This document shows, in pieces, positions 33,985 through 41,701 of a stretch of 64,000 nucleotides of DNA. Location: NCBI GenBank assembly GCA_035478835.1, contig DATIJH010000002.1, positions 1 through 64,000 on the forward strand. Direction: 5' to 3'. This stretch comes from DATASD01 sp035478835 (GTDB lineage: Bacteria; Patescibacteriota; Saccharimonadia; Saccharimonadales; UBA4665). Below the pieces are notes generated by a model. It had not been told where the DNA came from. It saw only the letters and a list, made by a program, of their open reading frames with translations, and ran no database searches. The stretch's first letter is position 1, and each line of letters opens with the position of its first letter. Position numbers and translations under genes: made by a program.

Positions 33985-34962
33985 CTACCGCCCGAGTGCG
34001 TTTGATTGCAAAAGATCGGCCAGTGCCTTACCGATGGGTTGGCCAGTCGATTCCTCAATAAACGCCCACTGGCCGTTCGGATTATTCTCGAGGAACCAGT
34101 ATGTGCCGCTGGCGTCTAGGACAAAATCGAGCGCCCCAAACCGCAGCCCGAGTCGCTTTGTGTGCTCTACGCATTGCCGGGTGAGCTCTTTAGGAAAATC
34201 ATCGAGAGCTTCGATAGTAACTTTGCCGGCGTGTTGGCTCAGGCGGTAATCATACGTTTTGGATTTTTCGGCTCCTTGGGCGCGTATGGCAGCGGCAAAG
34301 ATCTGATCGCCTACGACGGTGACGCGCACATCTGTGCTGATAGAGATGGCCTCCTGAAAAATAGACGGTGCAAAATGCAGACCGGTGAGATCTGGCGCAA
34401 AACCGTCCTCAAGCAGCGTGGTAAAGAATGTGTTTGTTTTGCCCTCGACCTGCGGGTATGTAGTGGTGAGGGATTTGGCGACGCTACGGGGGTGCGTCTT
34501 TAAAAATGCAGCTGCAACTACTTTGTCGCCGGTAATTACGGTATCGGGCACCTGCATGCCGAGCTGTTTGGCTATCGCCAGCTGCCACGATTTATTGTTG
34601 GCTTTGCAGATGGCGTAATAATCCGACACCCACGTTGCCTCGCTAAAGCAAGTCAGCAGCTGGTTGAAGTGGCGTTGCATGGCAGTGCGCGCATACGCTT
34701 TAAAAACAGGGGCAACCGGCAGATTGTCGTCGGTGATTTGCAGGGGTTTGCGATACCATGCGCCGCTGACTGCGTCGAGTCGCAAACCGTCATAGACAGG
34801 TATAATCCGCCCATCTTTGCATTCGTATGAAAGCTCTTTGCCGGCCGCAAATTCCTGCGGATCGAGTACCACAAACGGCGCATCCAGGTGACGTTCCACG
34901 AAAGGCAAATGAGCGTCGCGGCGGTCGGTTATAACCACGACGCGTGCGGTTGGCGACTTCAT
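33985..34962 (-). CDS. MvdD-type ATP-grasp peptide ligase (graspetide maturase), locus B
   Basis: This is a 325-residue protein. Family landmarks are a RimK/MvdD-like N-terminal domain (RVVVITDRRDAHLPFVERHL), the substrate-side string GAWYRKPLQI, the ATP-grasp core DVRVTVVGDQIFAAAI, RFGALDFVLDASG, and the metal-binding end LENNPNGQWAFIEESTGQPI followed by IGKALADLL. These match ligases that make omega-ester or omega-amide crosslinks in microviridin-like peptides. Its ATG lies 3 nt after the stop of the 74-residue gene at 34966-35190, the expected precursor. It resembles the ligase at 41702-42673 in the same motifs. No acetyltransferase, protease or dedicated exporter is adjacent. Confidence 0.85.
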   Translation of the reverse strand: MKSPTARVVVITDRRDAHLPFVERHLDAPFVVLDPQEFAAGKELSYECKDGRIIPVYDGLRLDAVSGAWYRKPLQITDDNLPVAPVFKAYARTAMQRHFNQLLTCFSEATWVSDYYAICKANNKSWQLAIAKQLGMQVPDTVITGDKVVAAAFLKTHPRSVAKSLTTTYPQVEGKTNTFFTTLLEDGFAPDLTGLHFAPSIFQEAISISTDVRVTVVGDQIFAAAIRAQGAEKSKTYDYRLSQHAGKVTIEALDDFPKELTRQCVEHTKRLGLRFGALDFVLDASGTYWFLENNPNGQWAFIEESTGQPIGKALADLLQSNALGR

Positions 34963-34965
34963 GTG

Positions 34966-35190
34966 CTACTGCAGGCTTGTGATTTCAGCTAGGTCTGAAC
35001 CATTCATGACGGACGGGGGCGGCGGAATTTTTGGACCATCGACTGGTTGGGGCTCGTCGTCGTTTCTACTATCCGTGGCCTGAATACAAGCAAGTGCGCC
35101 AAGCGCGGCGTCGGGCGCGAGATCATCAAGCGGTGTGAGGAATTCCACGCCAAAGGGAACAAATTCGGATATGAGATCAGGGTTAGGCAT
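34966..35190 (-). CDS. Candidate graspetide precursor peptide, locus B
   Basis: This is a 74-residue peptide from ATG 35190 (AAAGG 12 nt upstream); GTG 35202 is an alternative. The leader contains VPFGVEFLTPL, whose P-F-x-x-x-F-L pattern recalls the PFFARFL recognition helix of microviridin leaders. The rest includes ACIQATDSRNDDEPQP, with Thr/Ser donors next to Asp/Glu acceptors, a Pro-rich linker (GPKIPPPPSV) and the end NGSDLAEITSLQ, which again has Ser, Thr, Asp and Glu. This is what an ATP-grasp crosslinking enzyme would use. It is directly coupled to the ligase gene (3 nt gap). Which residues form the core is not clear. Confidence 0.65.
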   Translation of the reverse strand: MPNPDLISEFVPFGVEFLTPLDDLAPDAALGALACIQATDSRNDDEPQPVDGPKIPPPPSVMNGSDLAEITSLQ

Positions 35191-35316
35191 AAGTAATGGC
35201 ACCTTTCGTTGACCAAATTATTAAACCACAGGGTGCTGCTCGCCGCAATTGGTTATTGTAGCCAAAATAGTACGCCGTAAGCCTAAATTACAGCAGTAAG
35301 CAGAAGGACTATTTGC

Positions 35317-35322
35317 TACAAT
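35317..35322 (+). promoter_or_regulatory. -10 box (TACAAT) of a leaderless pcrA transcript
   Basis: TACAAT is followed by 6 nt and the GTG start at 35329. The only purine-rich site (AGAAGGA) is about 20 nt away from the start, too far to serve it. Confidence 0.6.
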
Positions 35323-35328
35323 AGCAAC

Positions 35329-37605
35329 GTGTTAGAAGATCTCTTGACCGGATTAAACCCAGAACAGCGTCGCGCGGTCGAGACCACCGACGGACCGCTG
35401 CTTATTCAGGCCGGCGCCGGCTCGGGTAAGACCAAAACGCTCACGCACCGCATCGCGTATTTGATTGCGTCGCGTAAAGCCACGCCGTACAACATTCTGG
35501 CCGTCACATTTACCAACAAAGCCGCCAAAGAAATGCGCGAACGCGTCGCCGCGCTGCTGGGCGACAATGCCGACAACCGCAGTTTTATGCCGTACATGGG
35601 CACGTTTCACTCCATTTGTGTGCGGATTTTGCGGCAGGATGGCGAGCACATCGGCATTCCCCGCAGCTTCGTAATTTTTGACGAATCCGACCGCCAGGCG
35701 GCAATTAAGCGCGCCAGCAAGCAATTAATGATCGACGAAAAAGCGTTTCCGGCCCGCGTCCTCGGCAGCCTGATCAGCAGCGCCAAAAACGAGCTCCTAA
35801 CCCCGGCCGAATACGCCGGCACTGTCAACAGCCCGGCTCAGCGCGCCGCCGCACAAGTGTATCCGTTGTACGAAAGCGTGCTCAAAGAAGCGTCGGCGCT
35901 CGACTTCGACGACCTCATCAACCGCACCGTGCGCATGCTGCAGACGCAGGCCGAAATCCGCAAAAAATGGCAAACGCAGTTCCGCTACATCATGATCGAC
36001 GAGTACCAGGACACCAACGCCGCGCAGTATCATCTGGTTAAACTGTTTACGAACGCTGACAAAAACATTGCCGTGGTGGGCGACGACTGGCAAAGCATTT
36101 ACAGCTGGCGCGGGGCGGATTTTCGCAACATCTTAAACTTTGAGCGCGATTACAAAAACTGCACCGTCATTAAATTGGAGCAAAATTACCGCAGCACCAA
36201 ACATATTTTGGATGCGGCGCACACCGTTATTACCAAAAACGAACAGCGGTCCGATAAGCAGCTCTGGACCGAAGCCGGCGCCGGCTTGCCCGTGCAAATT
36301 CTGCAAGTGGTGAGCGAGCGCGCCGAAGGCGAGGCGATTGTGCGGCGCATCCGGAATGCCGTGGACGCTGGACTCCGGCGCTACAACCATTTTGCCGTGC
36401 TGTACCGCACCAACGCGCAGAGTCGCTCGGTGGAAGAATCGTTCATGCATTATGGCATCCCGTATCGTATTGTCGGCGGTCAGCGCTTTTATGACCGCAA
36501 GGAAATCAAAGATCTGGTGGCATATTTGCGGCTTATTTACCAGCCCGAAGACCGCGTCAGCTTTGAGCGTGTCGTCAACGTGCCAACGCGCGGCATCGGC
36601 GCCAAGTCGCTGGAGAATTTTTTGGCGTGGCAGCAGGGGCAGGGCTACTCGCTCGAACGCGCTTTAACAGAGGCGGCAACCTGCGGCACCGTCACTGGCA
36701 AGGCCAAAAAGGGTTTGAGTGAACTGGGCGACATGCTTGCCGCTTTGCGTGAAATTGCAGACGAGACGCCGCCCGCCGGACTGCTTGATTCGCTCGTGCG
36801 CCGCATCGACTACCTGCAATACTTATCCGACGGCACGCCGCAGGGCGAATCGCGCCAGGAAAACGTTAAGGAGCTCATGGGTGTGGCGCAAAGTTACCAC
36901 GAGGCCGGGCTCGCCACATTTCTTGAGGAGATTTCGCTGGTCAGCGACGTCGATCAGGCCGATTTTGATGGCAACGCCGTGACGCTCATGACGCTGCACG
37001 CTGCCAAAGGCCTTGAATTTCCGGTGGTTTTTATGACCGGTATGGAAGAGACGATTTTTCCGCACTCCCGCGCGCTCTACGACCAATCCGAAATGGAGGA
37101 AGAGCGCCGTCTCTGTTACGTGGGCATGACGCGCGCCCGCGAGGAGCTCTATATGCTCTACGCCAGCAGCCGCATGCTGTATGGCGGTGTGCAGCACAAC
37201 CCGCCGTCGCGATTTTTGAGCGAAATCGATCCCGAATTTATGACGAACGCCGACAATTTCGGCTTAGGCATGAGCTCAGGGGGTGGCGCCCCTTGGGGGA
37301 CCCCCGGTGCGCGCAGCTTTAGCGAGCACAGTGGGGGAACATGGGGCGACAGGACCCCCGAGGAAGCGGGCGCACTTCGCCTGAGTTCCTCGAACGGGCT
37401 TGGGGCTGATCCGCGGGAAACCACAATTATTTACGACGACGAGCCGCGCTACGTGCCCGAACTCAACGAGGGCGACACCGTGCGCCACAGCCTGTTCGGC
37501 ACTGGCACCGTGGTCGAGCTCGACGGCGATAACGCAACCATTTACTTTAAAGGCAAAGGCGCCAAAAAGCTCAACATCGGCTTTGCACCGCTCGAAAAAC
37601 TATGA
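35329..37605 (+). CDS. pcrA: UvrD/PcrA-type superfamily 1 DNA helicase, GTG start
   Basis: This is a 758-residue 3'-5' helicase for repair and removal of proteins from DNA. Motifs are the Q-motif LNPEQRRAVETTDGPLLIQAG, Walker A AGAGSGKTKTLTHR, LAVTFTNKAAKEMRERV, Walker B IMIDEYQDTNAAQYHL, VVGDDWQSIYSWRGAD, LEQNYRST, VTLMTLHAAKGLEFPVVFM and YVGMTRARE. The C-terminus has the PcrA-type Tudor-like tail (EGDTVRHSLFGTGTVVELDG). Between helicase and tail (37275-37420) is a G/C-run-rich linker unlike the rest. It overlaps the NUDIX gene by 4 nt. Confidence 0.95.
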   Translation: MLEDLLTGLNPEQRRAVETTDGPLLIQAGAGSGKTKTLTHRIAYLIASRKATPYNILAVTFTNKAAKEMRERVAALLGDNADNRSFMPYMGTFHSICVRILRQDGEHIGIPRSFVIFDESDRQAAIKRASKQLMIDEKAFPARVLGSLISSAKNELLTPAEYAGTVNSPAQRAAAQVYPLYESVLKEASALDFDDLINRTVRMLQTQAEIRKKWQTQFRYIMIDEYQDTNAAQYHLVKLFTNADKNIAVVGDDWQSIYSWRGADFRNILNFERDYKNCTVIKLEQNYRSTKHILDAAHTVITKNEQRSDKQLWTEAGAGLPVQILQVVSERAEGEAIVRRIRNAVDAGLRRYNHFAVLYRTNAQSRSVEESFMHYGIPYRIVGGQRFYDRKEIKDLVAYLRLIYQPEDRVSFERVVNVPTRGIGAKSLENFLAWQQGQGYSLERALTEAATCGTVTGKAKKGLSELGDMLAALREIADETPPAGLLDSLVRRIDYLQYLSDGTPQGESRQENVKELMGVAQSYHEAGLATFLEEISLVSDVDQADFDGNAVTLMTLHAAKGLEFPVVFMTGMEETIFPHSRALYDQSEMEEERRLCYVGMTRAREELYMLYASSRMLYGGVQHNPPSRFLSEIDPEFMTNADNFGLGMSSGGGAPWGTPGARSFSEHSGGTWGDRTPEEAGALRLSSSNGLGADPRETTIIYDDEPRYVPELNEGDTVRHSLFGTGTVVELDGDNATIYFKGKGAKKLNIGFAPLEKL

Positions 37606-38078
37606 AAAAACTCTGGCAGGCAATCGGTATTTTAGCTTTTTGGGCTGCATGGCCGCTGCTCTTTTTGTATCTGGGCCGCAGCGAGCGCACCCGCGTACTC
37701 GTGCTGTGCGGCGGCGAAGCGCTGGTGCTGAAAAGCTGGCTCGGCAGCGGGCGTTGGTCGCTGCCCGGCGGCGGGCTGCATAAGGGTGAATCGCCCGCAA
37801 TCGGGCTGGCCCGTGAGCTGCACGAAGAAACCGGCGTCACGCTTGCGCCGAGCGCCATCAAACCACTGGTGAGCGAACCGTTCAAACAATGGGGCTTTAA
37901 GTACCACTGTCATTACTTTGTTGTAGAATTATCAACCAGGCCGCCCGTTCGCAAACAGCCGTTCGAAATCGCCGACTACCAATGGCTGCCACTGCATCAA
38001 TTGAGCGGAAAAAAGATCGGTTTAGATGTCACGACCGCTGTTAAGGCTTGGTCGCGCCAGCACGATTTGATACAATAA
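37602..38078 (+). CDS. NUDIX hydrolase with N-terminal membrane helix
   Basis: This is a 158-residue protein starting at the ATGA overlap with pcrA. One N-terminal hydrophobic helix (residues 5-25, WQAIGILAFWAAWPLLFLYLG) precedes a NUDIX domain with a complete box GGGLHKGESPAI then GLARELHEETGV. NUDIX enzymes cleave nucleoside diphosphates linked to another group. Membrane attachment is unusual but known in some members. Substrate is unknown. Coupling to pcrA is probably organisational. Confidence 0.85.
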   Translation: MKKLWQAIGILAFWAAWPLLFLYLGRSERTRVLVLCGGEALVLKSWLGSGRWSLPGGGLHKGESPAIGLARELHEETGVTLAPSAIKPLVSEPFKQWGFKYHCHYFVVELSTRPPVRKQPFEIADYQWLPLHQLSGKKIGLDVTTAVKAWSRQHDLIQ

Positions 38079-38145
38079 GCGGTAGCTCATGCCGTTGGCG
38101 GGATTGTTCGATTTGCCCATATAGGCGCCCGGATGAGCATTGGTT

Positions 38146-39444
38146 ATGCGCAATACAATCAAGCTTAATCCATTCAAGAAACGCTACGTGGCCACGCACC
38201 GCGCGCGCGTTCGTAAGATAAAAAAATTGAGCCGCCACCCGCTGTTTGCGGTGCCGGTGGTGACGTTCATGGTGCTGCTGCTCATTGTTGCGGTGAGTGT
38301 GGTGGTAGCGACCGGCGGCCATCCGACGCTTGCGCACAGTGAATCGCATATCGTAATCATCTCGCACGATCATCAGGAGCAAACCGTGCCTACACGCGCC
38401 GCAACAGTGGGCGATTTGCTGGACAAGGCGAATATTACGCTCAACACCGGTGACGTCGTAGAACCGAGCGCCGACACGCCGATTACCGACGACAACTTCC
38501 GCGTCAATGTGTATCGCGCCACGCCGGTTACGATCATTGATGGCGGCCAGCGCACCGTCGCGTTCAGCGCCGCAACCACCGGCCGTAGCATTGCCAAGCA
38601 GGCCGGCATACAAGTATTTCCCGAAGACAACATTACGCTCGCGCCCACTCAAAACTTTGTAACCACCGGCAGCATCGGCTCCGAGGTCGTCATTGACCGC
38701 GCCGTACCGGTTAATCTCAATCTGTATGGCACGCCGGTCACAGTGCGCACGCACGCCAAAACCGTCAAAGATTTGCTGGCCGAAAAGAACATCCATTTGG
38801 CCGCCGATGACAATGTGCAGCCCGAGTCGACCGCGCCAATCACGCCGGACATCCAAGTATTTGTGACTCGCCACGGTACGGTCATCCAAAGCGTTACGCA
38901 GCCAATTCCGATGCCGGTCCAAACCGTGCAGGATGACACGCTGAGCTTTGGCACAACCGCCGTCCGCCAGCAGGGCGCGCCCGGCACCGAAGTTATTACG
39001 TACCAGGTGCAGCTCGTAAACGGCAAAGAAGTCGGCCGCCAGCAGATTCAGACCGTTGTGACGCAGCAGCCGGTTACGCAGATTGTAGCGCAAGGCAAGG
39101 CAGTGCAAATTCCGAGCGACAAGCAGGCCGTAATGCGTCTGGCCGGTATTGGCGACAGCGACTTTGCCTACGTTGACTACATTGTTAGTCGCGAATCCGG
39201 CTGGTGCCCAACCAAATTGCAGGGCCAAATTGGCAGCTGCCCGGCTTATCCGCCGGCCGTTATTCCGAGCGGGCTGGGCTACGGGCTGGGCCAGGCAACG
39301 CCAGGCAGCAAGATGTCGACCGCCGGCGCCGATTGGCAGACCAACGCCGTCACGCAGCTTATCTGGTGTAACGGCTACGCCGTGCGCACATATGGTGGCT
39401 GGGCGGGCGCGTATAATCATTGGGTGTCACACCATAACTGGTAA
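38146..39444 (+). CDS. DUF348/G5-domain muralytic protein with lytic-transglycosylase-like C-terminus (Rpf/YabE-like)
   Basis: This is a 432-residue protein. A very basic N-terminus (KKRYVATHRARVRKIKKLSR) and one TM helix (about 37-58) anchor the protein. DUF348 repeats follow (TRAATVGDLLDKANITLNTG, TTGRSIAKQAGIQVF, THAKTVKDLLAEKNIHLAAD), each with a strand-helix unit. A G5 domain comes next (GTEVITYQVQLVNGKEVGR). The C-terminal ~90 residues look like a soluble lytic transglycosylase or Rpf-type fold, with catalytic Glu in IVSRESGWCPT and GYGLGQATPGSKM. It would cut peptidoglycan at the cell's own or a host surface. rsmA starts 4 nt later. Confidence 0.88.
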   Translation: MRNTIKLNPFKKRYVATHRARVRKIKKLSRHPLFAVPVVTFMVLLLIVAVSVVVATGGHPTLAHSESHIVIISHDHQEQTVPTRAATVGDLLDKANITLNTGDVVEPSADTPITDDNFRVNVYRATPVTIIDGGQRTVAFSAATTGRSIAKQAGIQVFPEDNITLAPTQNFVTTGSIGSEVVIDRAVPVNLNLYGTPVTVRTHAKTVKDLLAEKNIHLAADDNVQPESTAPITPDIQVFVTRHGTVIQSVTQPIPMPVQTVQDDTLSFGTTAVRQQGAPGTEVITYQVQLVNGKEVGRQQIQTVVTQQPVTQIVAQGKAVQIPSDKQAVMRLAGIGDSDFAYVDYIVSRESGWCPTKLQGQIGSCPAYPPAVIPSGLGYGLGQATPGSKMSTAGADWQTNAVTQLIWCNGYAVRTYGGWAGAYNHWVSHHNW

Positions 39445-39448
39445 TTTT

Positions 39449-40258
39449 ATGAATACACCTGCAACTAAAAAATCACTTGGCCAGCACTGGCTGCATGACG
39501 AAGAAAGCCTGCTCGCCATGTGCGACGCCGCCGGTGTTACGGCCGAAGACACCGTGCTTGAGGTCGGCCCGGGCCTGGGTACGCTCACTCAAAAACTAGT
39601 GACACGCGCAAAACAGGTGGTAGCGGTGGAGTTTGACGACACGCTTGCCGCGCAGCTGCCCGCACGCGTCCCGGCTGCCAATTTGCAGGTTGTGCATCAA
39701 GACATCCTGCGTTTTGACTTTACGAGCTTGCCAGCCGGCTACAAAGTGGTCGCCAACATCCCATATTACCTGACGAGCAATTTACTGCGGGTGATGTGCG
39801 AAAGCGCCAATCCGTTTGCGCGTGCGGCCTTGCTCGTGCAAAAAGAGGTTGCCGAGCGTGTGGTGGCAGGGCCGGGCGCCATGAGTTTGCTCAGCGTGAG
39901 TGTGCAATTTTACTGCGAGGCCAGCCTGGGGCCGGTCGTGGACGCCGAATTGTTCACGCCGCCGCCAAAGGTTGATTCGCAGATCGTGGCGCTTACATAT
40001 CGCCAGGCGCCATTATTCCCAGATGTGGAGACGGCATTGTTCTTTCGCTTGGTGCGCGCCGGTTTTAGTCAGCGCCGCAAAACGTTAACCAACAGCCTGA
40101 GCGCCGGATTGCAGCTTGGCCGCGCTGAAACCGAAGCGCTGCTTGCCACCGCTGGCATTAAACCCATGTCCCGCGCGCAGGAACTCGGCTTGCCGGCGTG
40201 GCATGCGCTGTATAAAGCCTACGCTGCTGCCTTGCCGTCTTTGTCTAAAAACGCTTGA
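39449..40258 (+). CDS. rsmA: 16S rRNA (adenine1518/1519-N6)-dimethyltransferase RsmA/KsgA
   Basis: This is a 269-residue protein starting 4 nt after the G5 gene. It dimethylates two adjacent adenines in helix 45 of 16S rRNA during 30S maturation. Motifs are KKSLGQHWLHDEE at the N-terminus, the SAM site VLEVGPGLGTLTQKL, VVAVEFDD, the catalytic NIPYYLTSNLL and the C-terminal FTPPPKVDSQIV and RRKTLTNSL. The usual GQNFL motif reads GQHWL. The promoter of the next gene overlaps its stop codon. Confidence 0.96.
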   Translation: MNTPATKKSLGQHWLHDEESLLAMCDAAGVTAEDTVLEVGPGLGTLTQKLVTRAKQVVAVEFDDTLAAQLPARVPAANLQVVHQDILRFDFTSLPAGYKVVANIPYYLTSNLLRVMCESANPFARAALLVQKEVAERVVAGPGAMSLLSVSVQFYCEASLGPVVDAELFTPPPKVDSQIVALTYRQAPLFPDVETALFFRLVRAGFSQRRKTLTNSLSAGLQLGRAETEALLATAGIKPMSRAQELGLPAWHALYKAYAAALPSLSKNA

Positions 40259-40283
40259 CGTGTTAAGTGTAGGTCTATAGGAT
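40255..40283 (+). promoter_or_regulatory. Promoter of the leaderless marR-like gene
   Basis: TTGACG (40255-40260, overlapping the rsmA stop), a 17 nt spacer, TAGGAT (40278-40283), then 6 nt to ATG 40290. Confidence 0.75.
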
Positions 40284-40289
40284 AGCCGT

Positions 40290-40766
40290 ATGGACACGCC
40301 AATGCATCCCGTAAATCAAGTTGGTTACCTCCTCGAACATCTGTCCGGCATGAGCGGCCGCCAATCCGACCAAGTTCTGCAAGAGCAGCTCGGCATCGGG
40401 CTATCGCAGTACAAAATCATGAGGGCCCTCCAGTGGCATCCAAAAGTGCAGCAGCGCAAGCTGGCGCAAAGCCTGGGCCAAACCGAGGCCAGCGTAAGCC
40501 GCCAAATTAAACTTTTGCACGAAAGGGGTATGCTCGTAACAGAGGTAAATGCCGCCGAGCGCCGCGCGCATCTTACGCGCATTACGCCAAAAGGTCTCAA
40601 GGTGGCCGAGGCTGCCCGCCAGGTACTCGTGCAGTATCATTCGCCAATGTTCGGCACGCTGAGCGACAAAGAAATGAAGCAGCTGCTCGAAACGCTCAAA
40701 AAGCTGCATAATTTTGTGTGCCAGCCCGCCAAAGCACACTCCTGCGACCACCCGCTGGGCATTTAA
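40290..40766 (+). CDS. MarR-family transcriptional regulator
   Basis: This is a 158-residue protein with the full winged-helix layout: GIGLSQYKIMRALQWHPKVQ, QRKLAQSLGQTEASVSRQIK as recognition helix, LLHERGMLVTEVNAAERRAH as wing, then LTRITPKGLKVAEAA and a dimerisation helix. Two Cys near the C-terminus (FVCQPAKAHSCDH) could respond to oxidation or metal; this is an inference. No divergent target gene is adjacent, so the regulon is unknown. The promoter places the start codon at the 5' end of the mRNA. Confidence 0.9.
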   Translation: MDTPMHPVNQVGYLLEHLSGMSGRQSDQVLQEQLGIGLSQYKIMRALQWHPKVQQRKLAQSLGQTEASVSRQIKLLHERGMLVTEVNAAERRAHLTRITPKGLKVAEAARQVLVQYHSPMFGTLSDKEMKQLLETLKKLHNFVCQPAKAHSCDHPLGI

Positions 40767-40799
40767 GGTCAAGCCTAAAACTTACGCAAGCCGCAGCGG

Positions 40800-41306
40800 C
40801 TACAGGTTATATTCGGCGCAGGCCTGCACGATCTCTGCTGCAGTTTGGCCGTGGTTACCGCGCATTTCTTGCGATAACTCCCTAACGACGCCTTCGCCTT
40901 CGACGGTCCGGATCATGAAGTCCAGGCCTGTAACATGCGAATTGCAGTTTTCCATACTGCCATTTATTTCGTTAAATAGTTCGTCAGCGTTGTTGCGGAG
41001 ACCTTCGAGCTGGCCGGGCACGGCACTAATTTTCTTTGGCGAGGTTTCTAGGCCGCAGTCTGTAATGGCTGCGTGAGCTTCGTCTAGTCCTTCTTGGATG
41101 GGCCCCATTAATCCGGCGCCGTCTTTAAACTCAACGCCTGCCGCTGCGAATGCTGCCCGCGCTGCCTTGAGGGCGGCGACACCTTTTTTAAACTCAATAT
41201 GCCCGTTATCGTACTTTTCGGTTACTTGGCCATGAGGGTCAATAGTGGCCTCTACCTTTGTACGGCATAACTCTACTGCTTGATTGATACTTCCTGCACC
41301 TGTCAT
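40800..41306 (-). CDS. Hypothetical helical protein
   Basis: This is a 168-residue protein. ATG 41306 (MTGAGSINQAVELC) was chosen; the frame extends to 41375 without support. The sequence is mostly helical and acidic (GVAALKAARAAFAAAGVEF, LEGLRNNADELFNEINGS, REMLSQ-type RELSQEMRGNHGQTAAEIV), with four Cys and no TM helix or signal. No family is recognised. It is divergent from the graspetide-like locus A across a 155 nt AT-rich spacer with back-to-back -10-like sequences; a functional link to that locus is possible but untested. Confidence 0.55.
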   Translation of the reverse strand: MTGAGSINQAVELCRTKVEATIDPHGQVTEKYDNGHIEFKKGVAALKAARAAFAAAGVEFKDGAGLMGPIQEGLDEAHAAITDCGLETSPKKISAVPGQLEGLRNNADELFNEINGSMENCNSHVTGLDFMIRTVEGEGVVRELSQEMRGNHGQTAAEIVQACAEYNL

Positions 41307-41461
41307 AATAAACTCACTTAAAGTACATATAATACAATAATTATTTAAAAAAGTAAATACCCTGTGGCCGTCCATTATTGTACTTGTAAAATATACGGTT
41401 ATGTATGATAATAGTATCCTACATATATGCTACACACGTTTGTGAGAAAGGTTATTTTTAT

Positions 41462-41686
41462 ATGTCAGAAGTAAAAGTTATGCCAACAGCCGCTGAAGTT
41501 GCGGCAACAATCGCTGAAATGGAAAAGCAATTCGCTCCCGACGCGGAAAAGTTCACGACTTTGCAGCCATTGCTCCCCGACGTGCTCGGTGCTGAGCTCG
41601 GCGACATCATCGGTCCGGAAGACGCTTTGCGCGGCCTTACCGCTACTAGCTGCTCGACGACGCACGCTGCCGAAGAAGACAAATAA
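41462..41686 (+). CDS. Candidate graspetide precursor peptide, locus A
   Basis: This is a 74-residue peptide. ATG 41462 has GAGAAAGG about 12 nt upstream. An acidic helical leader (PTAAEVAATIAEMEKQF, LLPDVLGAELGDIIGPEDAL) is followed by the C-terminal segment GLTATSCSTTHAAEEDK. That end has six Thr/Ser donors (T, T, S, S, T, T) and three acidic acceptors (E, E, D) in 17 residues, with TT-x3-EE spacing reminiscent of the TTxxxxEE repeats of plesiocin-type graspetides. It lies 15 nt before an MvdD-type ATP-grasp ligase. One Cys in the core is an unusual extra. Secretion machinery is not encoded nearby. Confidence 0.75.
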   Translation: MSEVKVMPTAAEVAATIAEMEKQFAPDAEKFTTLQPLLPDVLGAELGDIIGPEDALRGLTATSCSTTHAAEEDK

Positions 41687-41701
41687 GCAGCAGGTCAATC
41701 C

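Noticed and set aside
38041..39420. 459-codon open frame on the minus strand across the G5/DUF348 gene
   Set aside because: It is fully antisense to a gene with clear domains, is unusually rich in Arg, His, Gly and Asn as expected for a shadow frame, and has no start signals.
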